From NCBI RefSeq assembly GCF_017115085.1, contig NZ_JABXKJ010000252.1, forward strand, positions 1 through 56,096: 56,096 bases of DNA, given 5' to 3'. Shown here piece by piece: positions 41,782-50,515 of the stretch (positions are counted from its first letter, which is position 1; every line of letters starts with the position of its first letter). Position numbers and translations under genes: made by a program. The notes under the pieces are model-generated. The model was not told the DNA's origin, did not search any database, and was given only the letters and a program-made list of their open reading frames with translations. The DNA is from Nostoc sp. NMS7. Its GTDB lineage: Bacteria; Cyanobacteriota; Cyanobacteriia; Cyanobacteriales; Nostocaceae.

Positions 41782-42501
41782 ATGGCTTCTGGTTTAAAAT
41801 CTTCAACACTGGAACTCCTAAAGCGCTTTAACCGAGCGTTTCCCCAGTTTTATGAGCAATTCGTCAGCAGTGAGATTCAACTCCAAAATTTACGGCTAGC
41901 CTACCGTCTCTATAAAACTAGACGCGCTGTTATTGAGCTAAAACCGGAAGGTAGCAAAAGTGCCTTGCATTTTGCTTACCGCAACCAGTCTTTTCTCCTC
42001 AGCGATATTTTTGGTGTACTAGCAGCTTATGGGTTGACTATCCACGGTCTGAGTCTATACGGTCAGATCCGTCCGCCGATGTTAGTTTTTATTAAGCTGT
42101 TGGTGTCTCGTGGTAGTAAAGCCTTGACCGACAAAACCGCAGAAAATGTCTGTCGCGCGATTCGGGAGGCTTTAGGAGGTCGGTTTGAGGTAGAAGAGAT
42201 GCTGGCAGTAGAATTCAATCTTGACACTGGCTTAGAGCAGGTACAAACTGAGTTCTATGTCGATCCGGTCTTTCATCTCCCTGCCCTAGTGATTGAAGCC
42301 GATAATCAACCAGGATTATTCTACAAAGTGATGTACGCCATTTGGCAGGAAGACCTGCTGGTAGTCAATGCCAATTTACTGGTTTGGCGCGGACGTACAC
42401 GGCTAATTCTTTACTTGTTGGGCCCAAATGAAAGCCTCATTCCCGAATATCTCGGTCACAAAATTGCTGAAGGGGTGCGACAGAGGTTGTTGGGTAAATG
42501 A
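41782..42501 (+). CDS. ACT-domain protein (GlnD-like C-terminal type)
   Basis: 239 residues, conserved cyanobacterial type. Two ACT-like folds can be seen: one at ~60-140 (SFLLSDIFGVLAAYGLTIHG, the typical helix after the first ACT strand) and one at ~165-235 (VIEADNQPGLFYKVMYAIWQ, then VNANLLVWRGRTRLILYLLG). The layout resembles the tandem ACT region of GlnD uridylyltransferase but has no nucleotidyltransferase domain. It probably senses a small molecule, perhaps an amino acid; ligand unknown. A terminator follows at 42504. Confidence 0.85.
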   Translation: MASGLKSSTLELLKRFNRAFPQFYEQFVSSEIQLQNLRLAYRLYKTRRAVIELKPEGSKSALHFAYRNQSFLLSDIFGVLAAYGLTIHGLSLYGQIRPPMLVFIKLLVSRGSKALTDKTAENVCRAIREALGGRFEVEEMLAVEFNLDTGLEQVQTEFYVDPVFHLPALVIEADNQPGLFYKVMYAIWQEDLLVVNANLLVWRGRTRLILYLLGPNESLIPEYLGHKIAEGVRQRLLGK

Positions 42502-42503
42502 TA

Positions 42504-42535
42504 AAAAACTCCACCCACAAGGGGATGGAGTTTTT
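42504..42535 (+). terminator. Rho-independent terminator of the ACT gene
   Basis: AAAAACTCCACCC and GGGATGGAGTTTTT form a near-perfect stem with a T-run, 3 bp past the stop codon. A GGTCATTGGTCATTGGTCAT repeat with its inverse follows (42539-42583). Confidence 0.8.
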
Positions 42536-42775
42536 AGTCATTGGTCATTGGTCATTGGTCATTAGTACCAATGACCAATGACGCTCATCGGCGGGGCGGC
42601 TATCCCTCTCCACCCCACTCAAGGGAATTGAGTTTCCCGCCGCTTTCAATAAAAGTGAGGAGTTATGAGTTATGAGTTAAAAATTAACAATTCCTCACTC
42701 CTAACTCCTAACTTCACTTCTAACTCTTCGCACTCCGTATTTAGTCGCACCCGCTCTTCGGGGTACGATATAAGT

Positions 42776-43687
42776 ATGGCAACTATCGAAATCTTGGGCG
42801 TTCCACACGCATACGAGCTAACGGCTCCCACTTCCTGCCCCCATGCTTTAGTATTTATTCACGGTTGGCTCAATAGCCGTGGATATTGGCAACCTGTGAT
42901 TTCCCGCCTCTCAGATGATTTGCAGTGCCTTTCCTATGATTTGCGGGGTTTTGGTGAATCCCAGTCCCAGGTAAAAACCGATTTTAGTCAGGCACAAACG
43001 TCTCTGAGTCTTATACCGATCTCCAGTAGTGCGGTTGGCTCACCTTTCGATTCTCTTTATACACCTGCTGCCTATGCTCAGGATTTAGCAATTCTGCTGA
43101 AACAACTGAATATTACTAGTGCTTGGCTAATTGGTCACTCCTTGGGAGGCACGATCGCTCTTTGGGGAGCAGATCAAATACCTGAATGTGTTAAGGGAGT
43201 TATCTGTATCAACGCTGGTGGTGGTATTTACCTCAAAGAAGCTTTTGAGCAGTTTCGCTCGGCGGGTCAGAAATTTTTGCAAGTCCGCCCGCGTTGGCTG
43301 TCCCAATTGCCTTTGATTGATTTGCTATTTACCAGAGCCAGTGTGGCACATCCTTTGGAGCGCTATTGGGCACGTCAGAGACTGATTGATTTCGTTGTGG
43401 CTGACCCGGAAGCATCTCTGGGAGCTCTGTTAGACTCGACAACTGAGGAAGAAATCAATCGTTTACCTGAGCTAGTATCCCAATTGAAGCAGCCAGTTTA
43501 TTTTTTGGCTGGTGCCGAAGATAAAGTTATGGAACCCAAGTATGTGCGCCATTTAGCTAGCTTTCACAGACTGTTCCAATATTCTGGTGACAATGTTTTG
43601 GAAATTCCTGATTGCGGACACCTGGCGATGTTGGAACAGCCCGATGCAGTGGCGAATCATATCCTGTCGATAGTCAAAAGTCTATAG
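42776..43687 (+). CDS. Alpha/beta hydrolase with complete catalytic triad
   Basis: 303 residues from ATG 42776. The frame extends to 42665, but residues before this ATG are translated dispersed-repeat DNA. The oxyanion motif is HGW (FIHGWLNSRGYW), the strand after it ends SYDLRGFGES, and the nucleophile is S122 in LIGHSLGGTIAL. The acid is in AGAEDKVMEP and the histidine in PDCGHLAMLEQP. A 25-residue loop (SQAQTSLSLIPISSS) between the second strand and the lid is longer than usual. The substrate is unknown. It contrasts with the serine-less relative at 16311-17222. Confidence 0.93.
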   Translation: MATIEILGVPHAYELTAPTSCPHALVFIHGWLNSRGYWQPVISRLSDDLQCLSYDLRGFGESQSQVKTDFSQAQTSLSLIPISSSAVGSPFDSLYTPAAYAQDLAILLKQLNITSAWLIGHSLGGTIALWGADQIPECVKGVICINAGGGIYLKEAFEQFRSAGQKFLQVRPRWLSQLPLIDLLFTRASVAHPLERYWARQRLIDFVVADPEASLGALLDSTTEEEINRLPELVSQLKQPVYFLAGAEDKVMEPKYVRHLASFHRLFQYSGDNVLEIPDCGHLAMLEQPDAVANHILSIVKSL

Positions 43688-43906
43688 TTATTGGGCATTG
43701 GACATTGGATATTGGACATTGGGCATTGGTGCTTATACCAATTTAATATGAAGCTGCATAGAAAAGAGCTTCTAAAATAAAGTTATAAGAGGAGATAGAC
43801 ATTATAGCGGCTGCCATAATGGTTAGGACAAGTCTGTTATGAATAGCTGTGACAGCCGCTCTCTTAGGGTTTGCGAATGTCCTAAGCTGTCTGTCTACTG
43901 CTATAC
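43688..43906. repeat. ATTGGACATTGG repeat and IS-end-like inverted repeats
   Basis: Bases 43690-43730 are repeated ATTGG(G/A)CATTGG. Then AGCGGCTG (43807) and CAGCCGCT (about 43852) form an inverted pair next to the IS630 remnant, probably part of its end. A 67-codon frame at 43839-44042 is antisense to that remnant and not a gene. Confidence 0.55.
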
Positions 43907-44087
43907 CTACTCAAATGTTAATTGCTCGAACAATTGTTGTATGCGAGTGCGTAAATCTTGCAAAGAAGAAAAAAGTTCATTGTTAAGAGATTTTTTGAGA
44001 AACTGCCAATGCCTTTCAATTGGATTAAGTTCAGGGGAATGAGGTGGTTGAGCCAGGGGAATAATATTTTCAGGCCAATTAATTGCA
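43907..44087 (-). pseudogene. IS630-family transposase, C-terminal remnant
   Basis: The minus strand reads INWPENIIPLAQPPHSPELN then PIERHWQFLKK and ends FEQLTFE at TAG 43907-43909. PPHSPELNPIERHW is the last DDE motif region of IS630/Tc1-type transposases. The first two thirds of the gene, with the other catalytic residues, are missing. Confidence 0.85.
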
Positions 44088-44154
44088 CAACTTATGTGAG
44101 TTCCTCCTTATGTAATTGCGGCTAATTTGTGCTTATGTCATGTTATTTTGGCTC

Positions 44155-44285
44155 TTAAGCGTTAGTTTCCAACCATTCTTTTAGTAACTTATTGAGTGTC
44201 TCTGCCATTGACTTATTTTTTTGGTACAAGCTACTTTGAAATCAGTTTTCACTTCTTTTTCGATGTAGACGCTTAATTCTGCCAT
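44155..44285 (-). pseudogene. ParG-like ribbon-helix-helix gene with a one-base frameshift
   Basis: From ATG 44285: MAELSVYIEKEVKTDFKVAC then TKK. The frame then breaks at a run of seven A; one more A restores NKSMAETLNKLLKEWLETNA to the TAA at 44155-44157. The joined ~44-residue product (VYIEKEVKTDFKVACTKKNK, SMAETLNKLLKEW) is a short RHH protein of the ParG/CopG type, used in plasmid partition or as antitoxin. The missing base could be a true deletion, a sequencing error or a slippage site. Confidence 0.7.
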
Positions 44286-44370
44286 TCCCTTAGATATCTT
44301 TTTAGGAGATAGAGCTTTCTGCGCTTATGTCGATCCGGCTACTATTAAAAAACTTGATTGTGATGCCGTA

Positions 44371-44452
44371 TTCGGTTATAGTCCGTTAAAACTGACTTTA
44401 GCTATTAGCCCCGAACTTCAGTTCTGTGCGGTTTCTGTCTAGAACAAAATAG
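44371..44452. repeat. Decayed paired-hairpin dispersed repeat
   Basis: GTTATAGTCCGTTAAAACTG, TTTAGCTATTAGCCCCGAAC, TTCAGTTCTGTGCGGTTTCT: the right part of the 17303-17400 family with changes in the hairpin arms. It sits 40 bp past the mnmA stop codon. Confidence 0.75.
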
Positions 44453-44494
44453 CCCTGAATTTTGGTTTATGCCAAAATAGGGTAAGAGTTATTA

Positions 44495-45550
44495 TTAACT
44501 AAATTGCTCAATTATTCCGCCACCTAATACTTTTTCCCCGTCGTACCACACCGCAGCTTGTCCGGGAGTGATGCTGATTTGGGGTTCATCAAACACCAAA
44601 CGCACACGGAAGTTTTCCAAAGGAATCACCGTCACTGGTGTAGCCGTTGAACGATAGCGAATTTGCACTTGGGCATGAATTGGGGTCGATGGTTCGGCAA
44701 TAGAAACCCAGTTTACCCGATTTATAGTGCATTCTGGCTGAGTTACCTTAGTGCGATCGCCTACTACTACCTTATTACTTTCCGCATCTAATTCAATCAC
44801 ATACAACGGTTCGGCAGCAGCAATCCCCAAACCTTTGCGCTGTCCAATGGTGTAGTGATGCACACCATCATGCTGTCCCAAAACTTTGCCTGTGACATCG
44901 ACAATATCGCCTATTTTGGGAGCTAAATATTTATCTAAAAATGCCCGCATGGAACCGTTACTTTCCACTAAGCATAAGTCTTGACTTTCTGGCTTATCAG
45001 CAGTTTTTAGTCCGTATTCAGTAGCGATGCGGCGGGTGTCAGTTTTTTCTAGTTCGCCTAGAGGAAATATAGTTGCTGCAAGTAAATCTTGAGACAAATC
45101 ATAGAGGAAGTATGACTGGTCTTTGTTGCGGTCAACAGCCCTTAATAATTCGTAACGTCCAGTTGCTTCGTTATGGCTAATTCGGGCATAATGACCAGTG
45201 GCAATGCGATCGCATCCCAATTCTTCACGAGCATACTGCACCATTGGCCCAAACTTCACCGTTTTATTGCACTGAGAGCAAGGCAAAGGCGTAATTCCAG
45301 CACTATAACCAGTTACCAGGTAATCGACAATATGCGTCTGAAAGAGATCCCGAATATCTACAACCTGATGAGGAACGCCCAGTTGTTCACAGAGATCAGC
45401 CGCGTCAATCATACCTTCAGAGCAACATTGACCTTTGCCTTTCATTAGCCAAAGAGTCAAACCAATCACTTCATAGCCCTGATGGTGCAGGATAGCTGCG
45501 GCGGTGGAACTGTCAACGCCACCAGAAAGACCAACGACGACTTTTTTCAT
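44495..45550 (-). CDS. mnmA: tRNA-specific 2-thiouridylase MnmA
   Basis: Thiolates position 2 of wobble U34 in tRNA-Lys, -Glu and -Gln using persulfide sulfur. 351 residues from ATG 45550 (the frame runs up to 45598). The PP-loop VGLSGGVDSSTAAAIL is N-terminal. The catalytic cysteine pair is C94 (CSQCNKTVKFG) and C193 (ESQDLCLVE). The tRNA-contact block HHYTIGQRKGLGI and the C-terminal beta-barrel are complete. A short CCSEG insert near residue 42 (KGKGQCCSEGMIDAA), typical of cyanobacterial MnmA, adds two further cysteines. Confidence 0.97.
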   Translation of the reverse strand: MKKVVVGLSGGVDSSTAAAILHHQGYEVIGLTLWLMKGKGQCCSEGMIDAADLCEQLGVPHQVVDIRDLFQTHIVDYLVTGYSAGITPLPCSQCNKTVKFGPMVQYAREELGCDRIATGHYARISHNEATGRYELLRAVDRNKDQSYFLYDLSQDLLAATIFPLGELEKTDTRRIATEYGLKTADKPESQDLCLVESNGSMRAFLDKYLAPKIGDIVDVTGKVLGQHDGVHHYTIGQRKGLGIAAAEPLYVIELDAESNKVVVGDRTKVTQPECTINRVNWVSIAEPSTPIHAQVQIRYRSTATPVTVIPLENFRVRLVFDEPQISITPGQAAVWYDGEKVLGGGIIEQFS

Positions 45551-45821
45551 ACAAAGCACGACACGATCGCTGCGTGGTTGTCCAATTGTAGCACACACTC
45601 TTTCATTGCCTTGCTACCAAAGCACTTCAGTTTTAAAGTCACCAAAGTAGCTCCGATATCGCTGTTCAATCTCCCATCGCCCTGATCTAAGATTAGTTAC
45701 AGACGCATTTTTTGCCACGCAGATGGGTTAATTTGACGTTAACGCTATATAGTTGCTACAACGGTGAACTAATTAGTTCCTGATGGAAATTACCTAAAAA
45801 TATTTTGATTATCTAACTACT

Positions 45822-46715
45822 ATGTTGAGAGGAATACTAAGTCAATTGATGCGATTTAAGATGCAGCGCCAAAGTTCTGAGGGTTGGAAGCCGAATATTA
45901 GACTTTTCCCCTTGTTAGTGGGAGGATGGTTAATGCTGATTCCCGACTCTACACCAGTACAAGCACAAATCTACAACAGCAATGTGCTACTGGCTCAACA
46001 AGCAGGTGAAATTTTACCGCCACCGCCAATAATTCCCTTGGGTCAACAGCCATCACCGCAGTTACAACCATTACAAAACAATCAATTAGAGCAGAATTTT
46101 CAGCCCTCCCAACCATTACAAAACAATCAATTAGAGCAGAATTTTGAACCCTCTCAACCTGCACAGTTTAGTCAATCTAACCAGAACTTTGAGCGCTATT
46201 TAGTTTACGTTGATGGTAGTGATTTCCAGACGCTACAACAAATACGTCAAATTGAACCCAGTGCTTACATTCGCCAATATCAAGGACGGAATGTAATTCA
46301 GTCAGGAGTTTTTAACAAAGTATCTAACGCCCAACAACGAGTCAGTGAGCTACAGTCACGAGGTATATATAGCGCTCGGATTATCAGCTTCGCTAATGGA
46401 CAGGAAATAGGTGTAGGCGATCGCAATAATCGCAATAATCGCAATAATATAACTGCTACTAGGCCAGTCTCTAGATATTATGTCGCCATTCCGACCACTT
46501 CAGAACAGTTACCTGCGATCGCAGCCCAAATTAGGCAGAATCTAGCCCGATTTACGTCAGATTTAGGACGATCTGGCGCAGTCCTCGAAAGGACGCAACC
46601 ACGAGGTCCACACGTAGCAGTCGGGCCTTTCCCTGATCGATTCCAAGCTGAGGAATGGAATAAATATCTCCGAAATATAGGATACGCGAATGCTAGGGTT
46701 TATTACGGAAAGTGA
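45822..46715 (+). CDS. Exported SPOR-like protein
   Basis: 297 residues. A basic N-terminus and a hydrophobic stretch (LFPLLVGGWLMLIPDSTPVQAQ) make a signal peptide, probably cleaved after VQA. A P/Q-rich linker has a tandem 16-residue duplication (QPLQNNQLEQNFQPSQ). The C-terminal ~180 residues hold two SPOR-like halves (FERYLVYVDG..SVFNKVSNAQQRV and SRYYVAIPTT..VGPFPDRFQAEEW), the fold that binds denuded peptidoglycan. A DRNNRNNRNN run between the halves comes from CAATAATCG triplet repeats. A cell-wall or division role is likely by family, not proven. Confidence 0.85.
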   Translation: MLRGILSQLMRFKMQRQSSEGWKPNIRLFPLLVGGWLMLIPDSTPVQAQIYNSNVLLAQQAGEILPPPPIIPLGQQPSPQLQPLQNNQLEQNFQPSQPLQNNQLEQNFEPSQPAQFSQSNQNFERYLVYVDGSDFQTLQQIRQIEPSAYIRQYQGRNVIQSGVFNKVSNAQQRVSELQSRGIYSARIISFANGQEIGVGDRNNRNNRNNITATRPVSRYYVAIPTTSEQLPAIAAQIRQNLARFTSDLGRSGAVLERTQPRGPHVAVGPFPDRFQAEEWNKYLRNIGYANARVYYGK

Positions 46716-46790
46716 ATGAGAGACGCGATTAATCGCGTCTGTACAGGATTTGGGAGTAGAGACGCGATTAATCACGTCTGTTTGGAGGAT
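46716..46790. repeat. Two tandem AGACGCGATTAATCGCGTCT hairpins
   Basis: A perfect 20-base palindrome at 46721-46740 and a near copy (one change) at 46760-46779, each followed by GT. The same palindrome occurs at 17423 and 53067, always in spacers. Confidence 0.8.
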
Positions 46791-46856
46791 TTGGAATTTA
46801 GGAAAAAATCTCAAATCCCAAATCAAAAATTGAATTATTTCCCACTCCCTAGATTC

Positions 46857-47084
46857 TTAACGTAGGGATTCAATAATTACTGCTGTTGTAATTAAACACA
46901 ATAGCATAATTCCCAGTGGAAGCAAAAACTGTTGTAAAATGTACAGCAGTATGGGGATGATTTGTAAGATACCTAAACCACTGGATAGAAGGTAGGCGAT
47001 CGCAATGCCAAATAGCAGCCACAAGAAATATTTCAAGGATTTAGAAGCAAAGCGAAATAGAAGCGTATCCTGATTGGTGTCCAT
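46857..47084 (-). CDS. Small two-span membrane protein, unknown
   Basis: 75 residues from ATG 47084 (MDTNQDTLLFRFASKSLKYF). An earlier ATG at 47177 would add 31 residues of low-quality sequence. Two hydrophobic segments: LWLLFGIAIAYLLSSGLGIL and FLLPLGIMLLCLITTAVII. I do not recognise a family. It reads downstream of the cysteine-rich membrane protein 47201-47473 on the same strand, with a ~116-bp gap, so the two may share a transcript. Confidence 0.6.
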   Translation of the reverse strand: MDTNQDTLLFRFASKSLKYFLWLLFGIAIAYLLSSGLGILQIIPILLYILQQFLLPLGIMLLCLITTAVIIESLR

Positions 47085-47200
47085 AATTTTACTCACGAAT
47101 TTAGCTAAATTTTTAACAGTGAATATTCTTTTTGATTTTCCATTGCTTTCTGAAAAAATCAGGTGATGAAAAATCATACCCAGTCGGAACAGTATTAGTT

Positions 47201-47473
47201 TTACAGGTGAAGAATTGCCTGATTGGATGAATTATTCCCAGACTGTTGCTGCTTTTGTAGATGATTTTGCTTGTGATAATTAGCTAATAGTTGGAACAAA
47301 ATAAACAAGCTCAACAACAGCAGCAAAAACGAGCCTAAACCAGAGGGATACTTATTTATTTCGCGCTCAACACCACATTTGAGGCAGACATATCTATTGG
47401 GATTACCTGTATCTTGGGCAAAAGGGCACTGATTTTGATTGCAATCATGATGACAATCTTTGTCTAACATCAT
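47201..47473 (-). CDS. Small zinc-ribbon-like membrane protein, unknown
   Basis: 90 residues. The N-terminal part has a cysteine/histidine-rich set (CHHDCNQNQCPFAQ) and then RYVCLKCGVERE, so a small metal-binding ribbon with CxxC is likely. One membrane span follows (GSFLLLLLSLFILFQLLA) and then a basic, glutamine-rich tail (KQNHLQKQQQSG). A strong ribosome binding site (AGGAGG) lies 4-7 bases before two successive ATGs at 47473 and 47470; either may be used. Family not recognised. Confidence 0.7.
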   Translation of the reverse strand: MMLDKDCHHDCNQNQCPFAQDTGNPNRYVCLKCGVEREINKYPSGLGSFLLLLLSLFILFQLLANYHKQNHLQKQQQSGNNSSNQAILHL

Positions 47474-47849
47474 TGAACCTCCTGTAGGATAAAGACTTAG
47501 ATACTTAGTTGTAAAGACCCTCTACAGAATCTAGTTAGTTAATACCTACTGCCTATTTAGTAAACACCACTTTCATCAGTCATTAATATGGGACAGTAAC
47601 AAGTAATATCTGTGATTTACGGTTCTTGCAGTAGCAGCGCTGGTAAAATCTCTCCTCAACCACCTTTTATTCGCGCTTAACTTAACTTCGCCTGTATTAA
47701 TTGCAATAGTAATACAGTCCAAAATGCTTTGCAGTTGGATAAAGTAAATACCCTACCGAGTAGGAAAAAGTAATTTGTACTATGATAGGTAGGAAAAAGT
47801 AGTAAAAATATGGTTATAATGAATTACAAATGATACATCAAGTTAACAA
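47474..47849. promoter_or_regulatory. Upstream region of the STAND gene with two direct repeats
   Basis: GTAGGAAAAAGTA occurs twice, at 47760-47772 and 47789-47801, 29 bp apart (near three helical turns), 49 bp before the STAND start codon at its nearer copy. This looks like a pair of activator or repressor sites. Nothing else is recognised in the rest of the spacer. Confidence 0.45.
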
Positions 47850-49688
47850 ATGGGTGCAGAAGAAGCCTTAGAGTTTGTAGATAACTTGGTTTTTCTCACG
47901 ACGGGAAAACACTTAGATAAAACTGAAAGGATTATCTTGCGTCATTTGTGGGAGGATGAAAAGCGGACTTACCAGGATATTGCCAACAGTTCTAGTTATA
48001 CGGAAGCGCATTTAAAAGCAGTGGGTGCAAAACTTTGGCATTTACTATCAAAAGTGCTGGGAGAGAAAGTCTCAAAATCTACCTTCCAAGGCGTGGTTCA
48101 GGGATTTAGAACAACCCAAGAGTCGCAAAAAATTAGTAATATTCCCAATTTAGCGGGCAATGAGGCTAAACCCCAAGATTTAGATTCTAACTTTGTCGGG
48201 CGCGATCGCCAAATAGCCGATCTCCACACCCTTGTCAGTCGGGGAGCAAAAGTTATTCTCATCCAGGGTGAAGGCGGTGTTGGTAAAACCACCTTAGCAC
48301 GCAAGTATTTTAAAACTCAAAAGTTTAATTTTTTACTGGAACTGTGGATGGCCACAGAAATCCAAAACATCACTCCTGTAGAGAGTGTGGTTGAAGAACG
48401 GCTGCGGCGAGACTTTAACGAAGAACCGGGACGCGATTTTGGCATCAACTTGGAGCGACTACGGCGGAAATTGCGAGAGCAAACTTCAAAAATTGGGGTG
48501 TTTATCGATAATCTTGAAACTGCTCTCGATAAAAATGGCAAGTTCCTAGAATATCGTCGTCCTTATGTTCAGCTATTGAGAGTATTAGCAGATGTCGATG
48601 TGCATTCAGTTACTTTAGTAACAAGTCGTGAGCGTTTGTGTGAGTCTAGTGTAGAGGTTAATCTCTATCCACTCGGAGGTTTAGATGATGAAGCGTGGCG
48701 ACAGTTTTTTAGTCGTCGGCACATCAATTGTGATTCTACTATTCTGAGTGAAATGTGCAGAGCTTGTGGAGGTAACGCCAAAGCAATGCAAATTCTCCGA
48801 GGAGCAATATTGACAGATTTTCACGGTGATATATATGCTTATTGGCAGGATAACTGTACAGATTTATTAATAGAAAGAGAATTAAAAGATTTAGTCGCCA
48901 GTCAATTTACCCGTCTCCAAGAAAATGACTTAGAAGCCTATCGCCTCCTATGTCGTTTAGGATGCTATCGTTATCAAGATATTACTTCATTACCGATTGA
49001 GGGAGTTTTATGTTTGCTTTGGGATGTACTAGAACCAAAACGTAAAGGTGTAATTAAAGCTCTCCAAGATTTATCTTTAATAGAAGCGAAAAAAGGGCAA
49101 TACTGGCTGCATCCTGTAATTCGTGATGAAGCGATTAGTCGGTTAAGGTTAGTTAGTGAAGAATGGGAATTAGTAAACCGAAAAGTCGCAGACTTTTGGA
49201 CGCAACTAGTTGAAACAGTCAGAAATATCAATGATGCGTTGACGGCTTTAGAAGCTTATTATCACTATGTAGAAATTAGTGATTTTGAGCAAGCTGGTGA
49301 TGTAATTTTACAAGGGCGAGGTAAACAGTGGAGTATAGGATTGCCTTTAGGTTGCTCGTTTTACCAACTGGGACTGCTCCAGAAAAATTTCTCTGTAATT
49401 AAACGGTTAATAGAGCAGATAAAATCGCCAGAAAGACTAATTAAACTTTACAATATACTTGGGTATACATATCAAATTATCGGGTGTATTAGAGAAGCTA
49501 TAGAATGCTATGATAAATCAGGAGAAATATTAGACGAGTTAGATGAAAAGCCAACAAAAATCCCCAAAATTTCTATTTTGTTCAATGCAGGACTTTGCAA
49601 ACTTGAATTATGGGAAATAGAAGCAGCCGAATATTGTTTCAATTCTGTTTGTAGCCTTGCTGAACAAAATACTAATCTTGATGATTAA
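47850..49688 (+). CDS. STAND (NB-ARC) NTPase with N-terminal HTH-like domain, truncated by stop
   Basis: Signal-transduction ATPase of the kind common in Nostoc, likely a conflict or stress sensor that oligomerises on ligand binding. Residues 1-90 form the wHTH-like module typical of cyanobacterial NB-ARC proteins (RTYQDIANSSSYTEAHLKAV). NB-ARC starts at FVGRDRQIADL; Walker A is GEGGVGKTTLA (140-150) and Walker B IGVFIDNLETAL; SVTLVTSRERL is the sensor motif. From ~470 helical TPR-like repeats begin. The frame stops at TAA 49686-49688 in mid repeat and continues in the same frame in the next ORF. It was therefore one ~788-codon gene. Confidence 0.9.
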   Translation: MGAEEALEFVDNLVFLTTGKHLDKTERIILRHLWEDEKRTYQDIANSSSYTEAHLKAVGAKLWHLLSKVLGEKVSKSTFQGVVQGFRTTQESQKISNIPNLAGNEAKPQDLDSNFVGRDRQIADLHTLVSRGAKVILIQGEGGVGKTTLARKYFKTQKFNFLLELWMATEIQNITPVESVVEERLRRDFNEEPGRDFGINLERLRRKLREQTSKIGVFIDNLETALDKNGKFLEYRRPYVQLLRVLADVDVHSVTLVTSRERLCESSVEVNLYPLGGLDDEAWRQFFSRRHINCDSTILSEMCRACGGNAKAMQILRGAILTDFHGDIYAYWQDNCTDLLIERELKDLVASQFTRLQENDLEAYRLLCRLGCYRYQDITSLPIEGVLCLLWDVLEPKRKGVIKALQDLSLIEAKKGQYWLHPVIRDEAISRLRLVSEEWELVNRKVADFWTQLVETVRNINDALTALEAYYHYVEISDFEQAGDVILQGRGKQWSIGLPLGCSFYQLGLLQKNFSVIKRLIEQIKSPERLIKLYNILGYTYQIIGCIREAIECYDKSGEILDELDEKPTKIPKISILFNAGLCKLELWEIEAAEYCFNSVCSLAEQNTNLDD

Positions 49689-50216
49689 ATGACTTATGCT
49701 CAATGCTGTTTAGCTTTAATTAAGTCATGTGCTGGTAGCAGAGAAGATGCTTTTGAGCTTGCTGAAAATGCCTTTTCTACTATGTCATCATCAAGTAGAG
49801 TAACTTTATGGGGAATAGGGCATAGTTTAGTAAATCTCAGCTTAACTTATAAAAATTTAGGTAATCTGAAAAAATCTTTTGAGTTGTGCCAACGAGCTAT
49901 ATTTCATGCTGAAGAAAACAACTTTACCCAGATAAAAGCTAAAGCTAGAAGTTGCCTAGCTGTGCTTTATCGAGAACAGGGAGAATTTACTACCGCACTT
50001 TTTTATCATTTAGAAGCAATCGAAATCCTTGATAAAATAGGTGCTAAGTCAGACTTGGCTGAAGCTTATTATCAAAGAGGATTGACTTATCAAAGAATGG
50101 GTGAAATTGATCGGAGTAGGGAAAATTTTGGGCAAGCAATCGCACTTTTTAACGAAATGCAAGCACCCAGGCAAGTTGAGAAAATAGAAGCGGCAATGGA
50201 GTATTTTGAAACATAA
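49689..50216 (+). CDS. TPR-containing C-terminal part of the split STAND protein
   Basis: 175 residues in the same frame as the STAND gene and separated only by its TAA; ATG at 49689 follows directly. It holds four TPR-like units (SLTYKNLGNLKKSFELCQRA, CLAVLYREQGEFTTALFYHL, YYQRGLTYQRMGEIDRSREN), the sensor end of the original protein. Translation could restart at the ATG after termination, so a split two-chain sensor is conceivable, or the gene may simply be decaying. Confidence 0.8.
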   Translation: MTYAQCCLALIKSCAGSREDAFELAENAFSTMSSSSRVTLWGIGHSLVNLSLTYKNLGNLKKSFELCQRAIFHAEENNFTQIKAKARSCLAVLYREQGEFTTALFYHLEAIEILDKIGAKSDLAEAYYQRGLTYQRMGEIDRSRENFGQAIALFNEMQAPRQVEKIEAAMEYFET

Positions 50217-50515
50217 GCGATACTATTCGATTTTTTGAATTTTGAATTGTTAAGCATCTTCTCGAATCATCTGGCTAAACTCATTGACTGCATCATATTG
50301 ATCTGCCATGCGCGAATACTGCGCGAACAACTCTATATCTAAGTCTGGAAAATTCATCCCAGCTGACGTTATACAGCAAAACATAGGAAGTCTTTGGAGT
50401 GACAGGTTTGGCGATGACTGGGAAATTCATGGGGCGATCGCTCCTGGAGAGGTCTATAAGTATTACGATATAGTAATTCTAGGCAAAATAAAGCGATCGC
50501 TCCTACAGAGGTTTT
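50217..50515. other. Spacer with HIP1-bearing repeat and short frames
   Basis: Two copies of GCGATCGCTCCT(A/G)(C/G)AGAG (50435-50453 and 50492-50512) precede the Uma2 gene, and the second ends 4 bases before its ATG and contains its GAGG. A 19-codon minus frame (50250-50309, MADQYDAVNEFSQMIREDA) resembles the end of a small protein but is too short to call. The 74-codon frame at 50308-50532 looks spurious. Confidence 0.5.

Noticed and set aside
42665..42775. N-terminal 37-codon extension of the alpha/beta hydrolase
   Set aside because: The residues come from GAGTTATGAG/ACTCCTAAC repeat DNA; the ATG at 42776 starts the conserved fold.
43839..44042. 67-codon cysteine-rich frame
   Set aside because: It is antisense to the IS630 transposase remnant, whose motif PPHSPELNPIERHW is clear.
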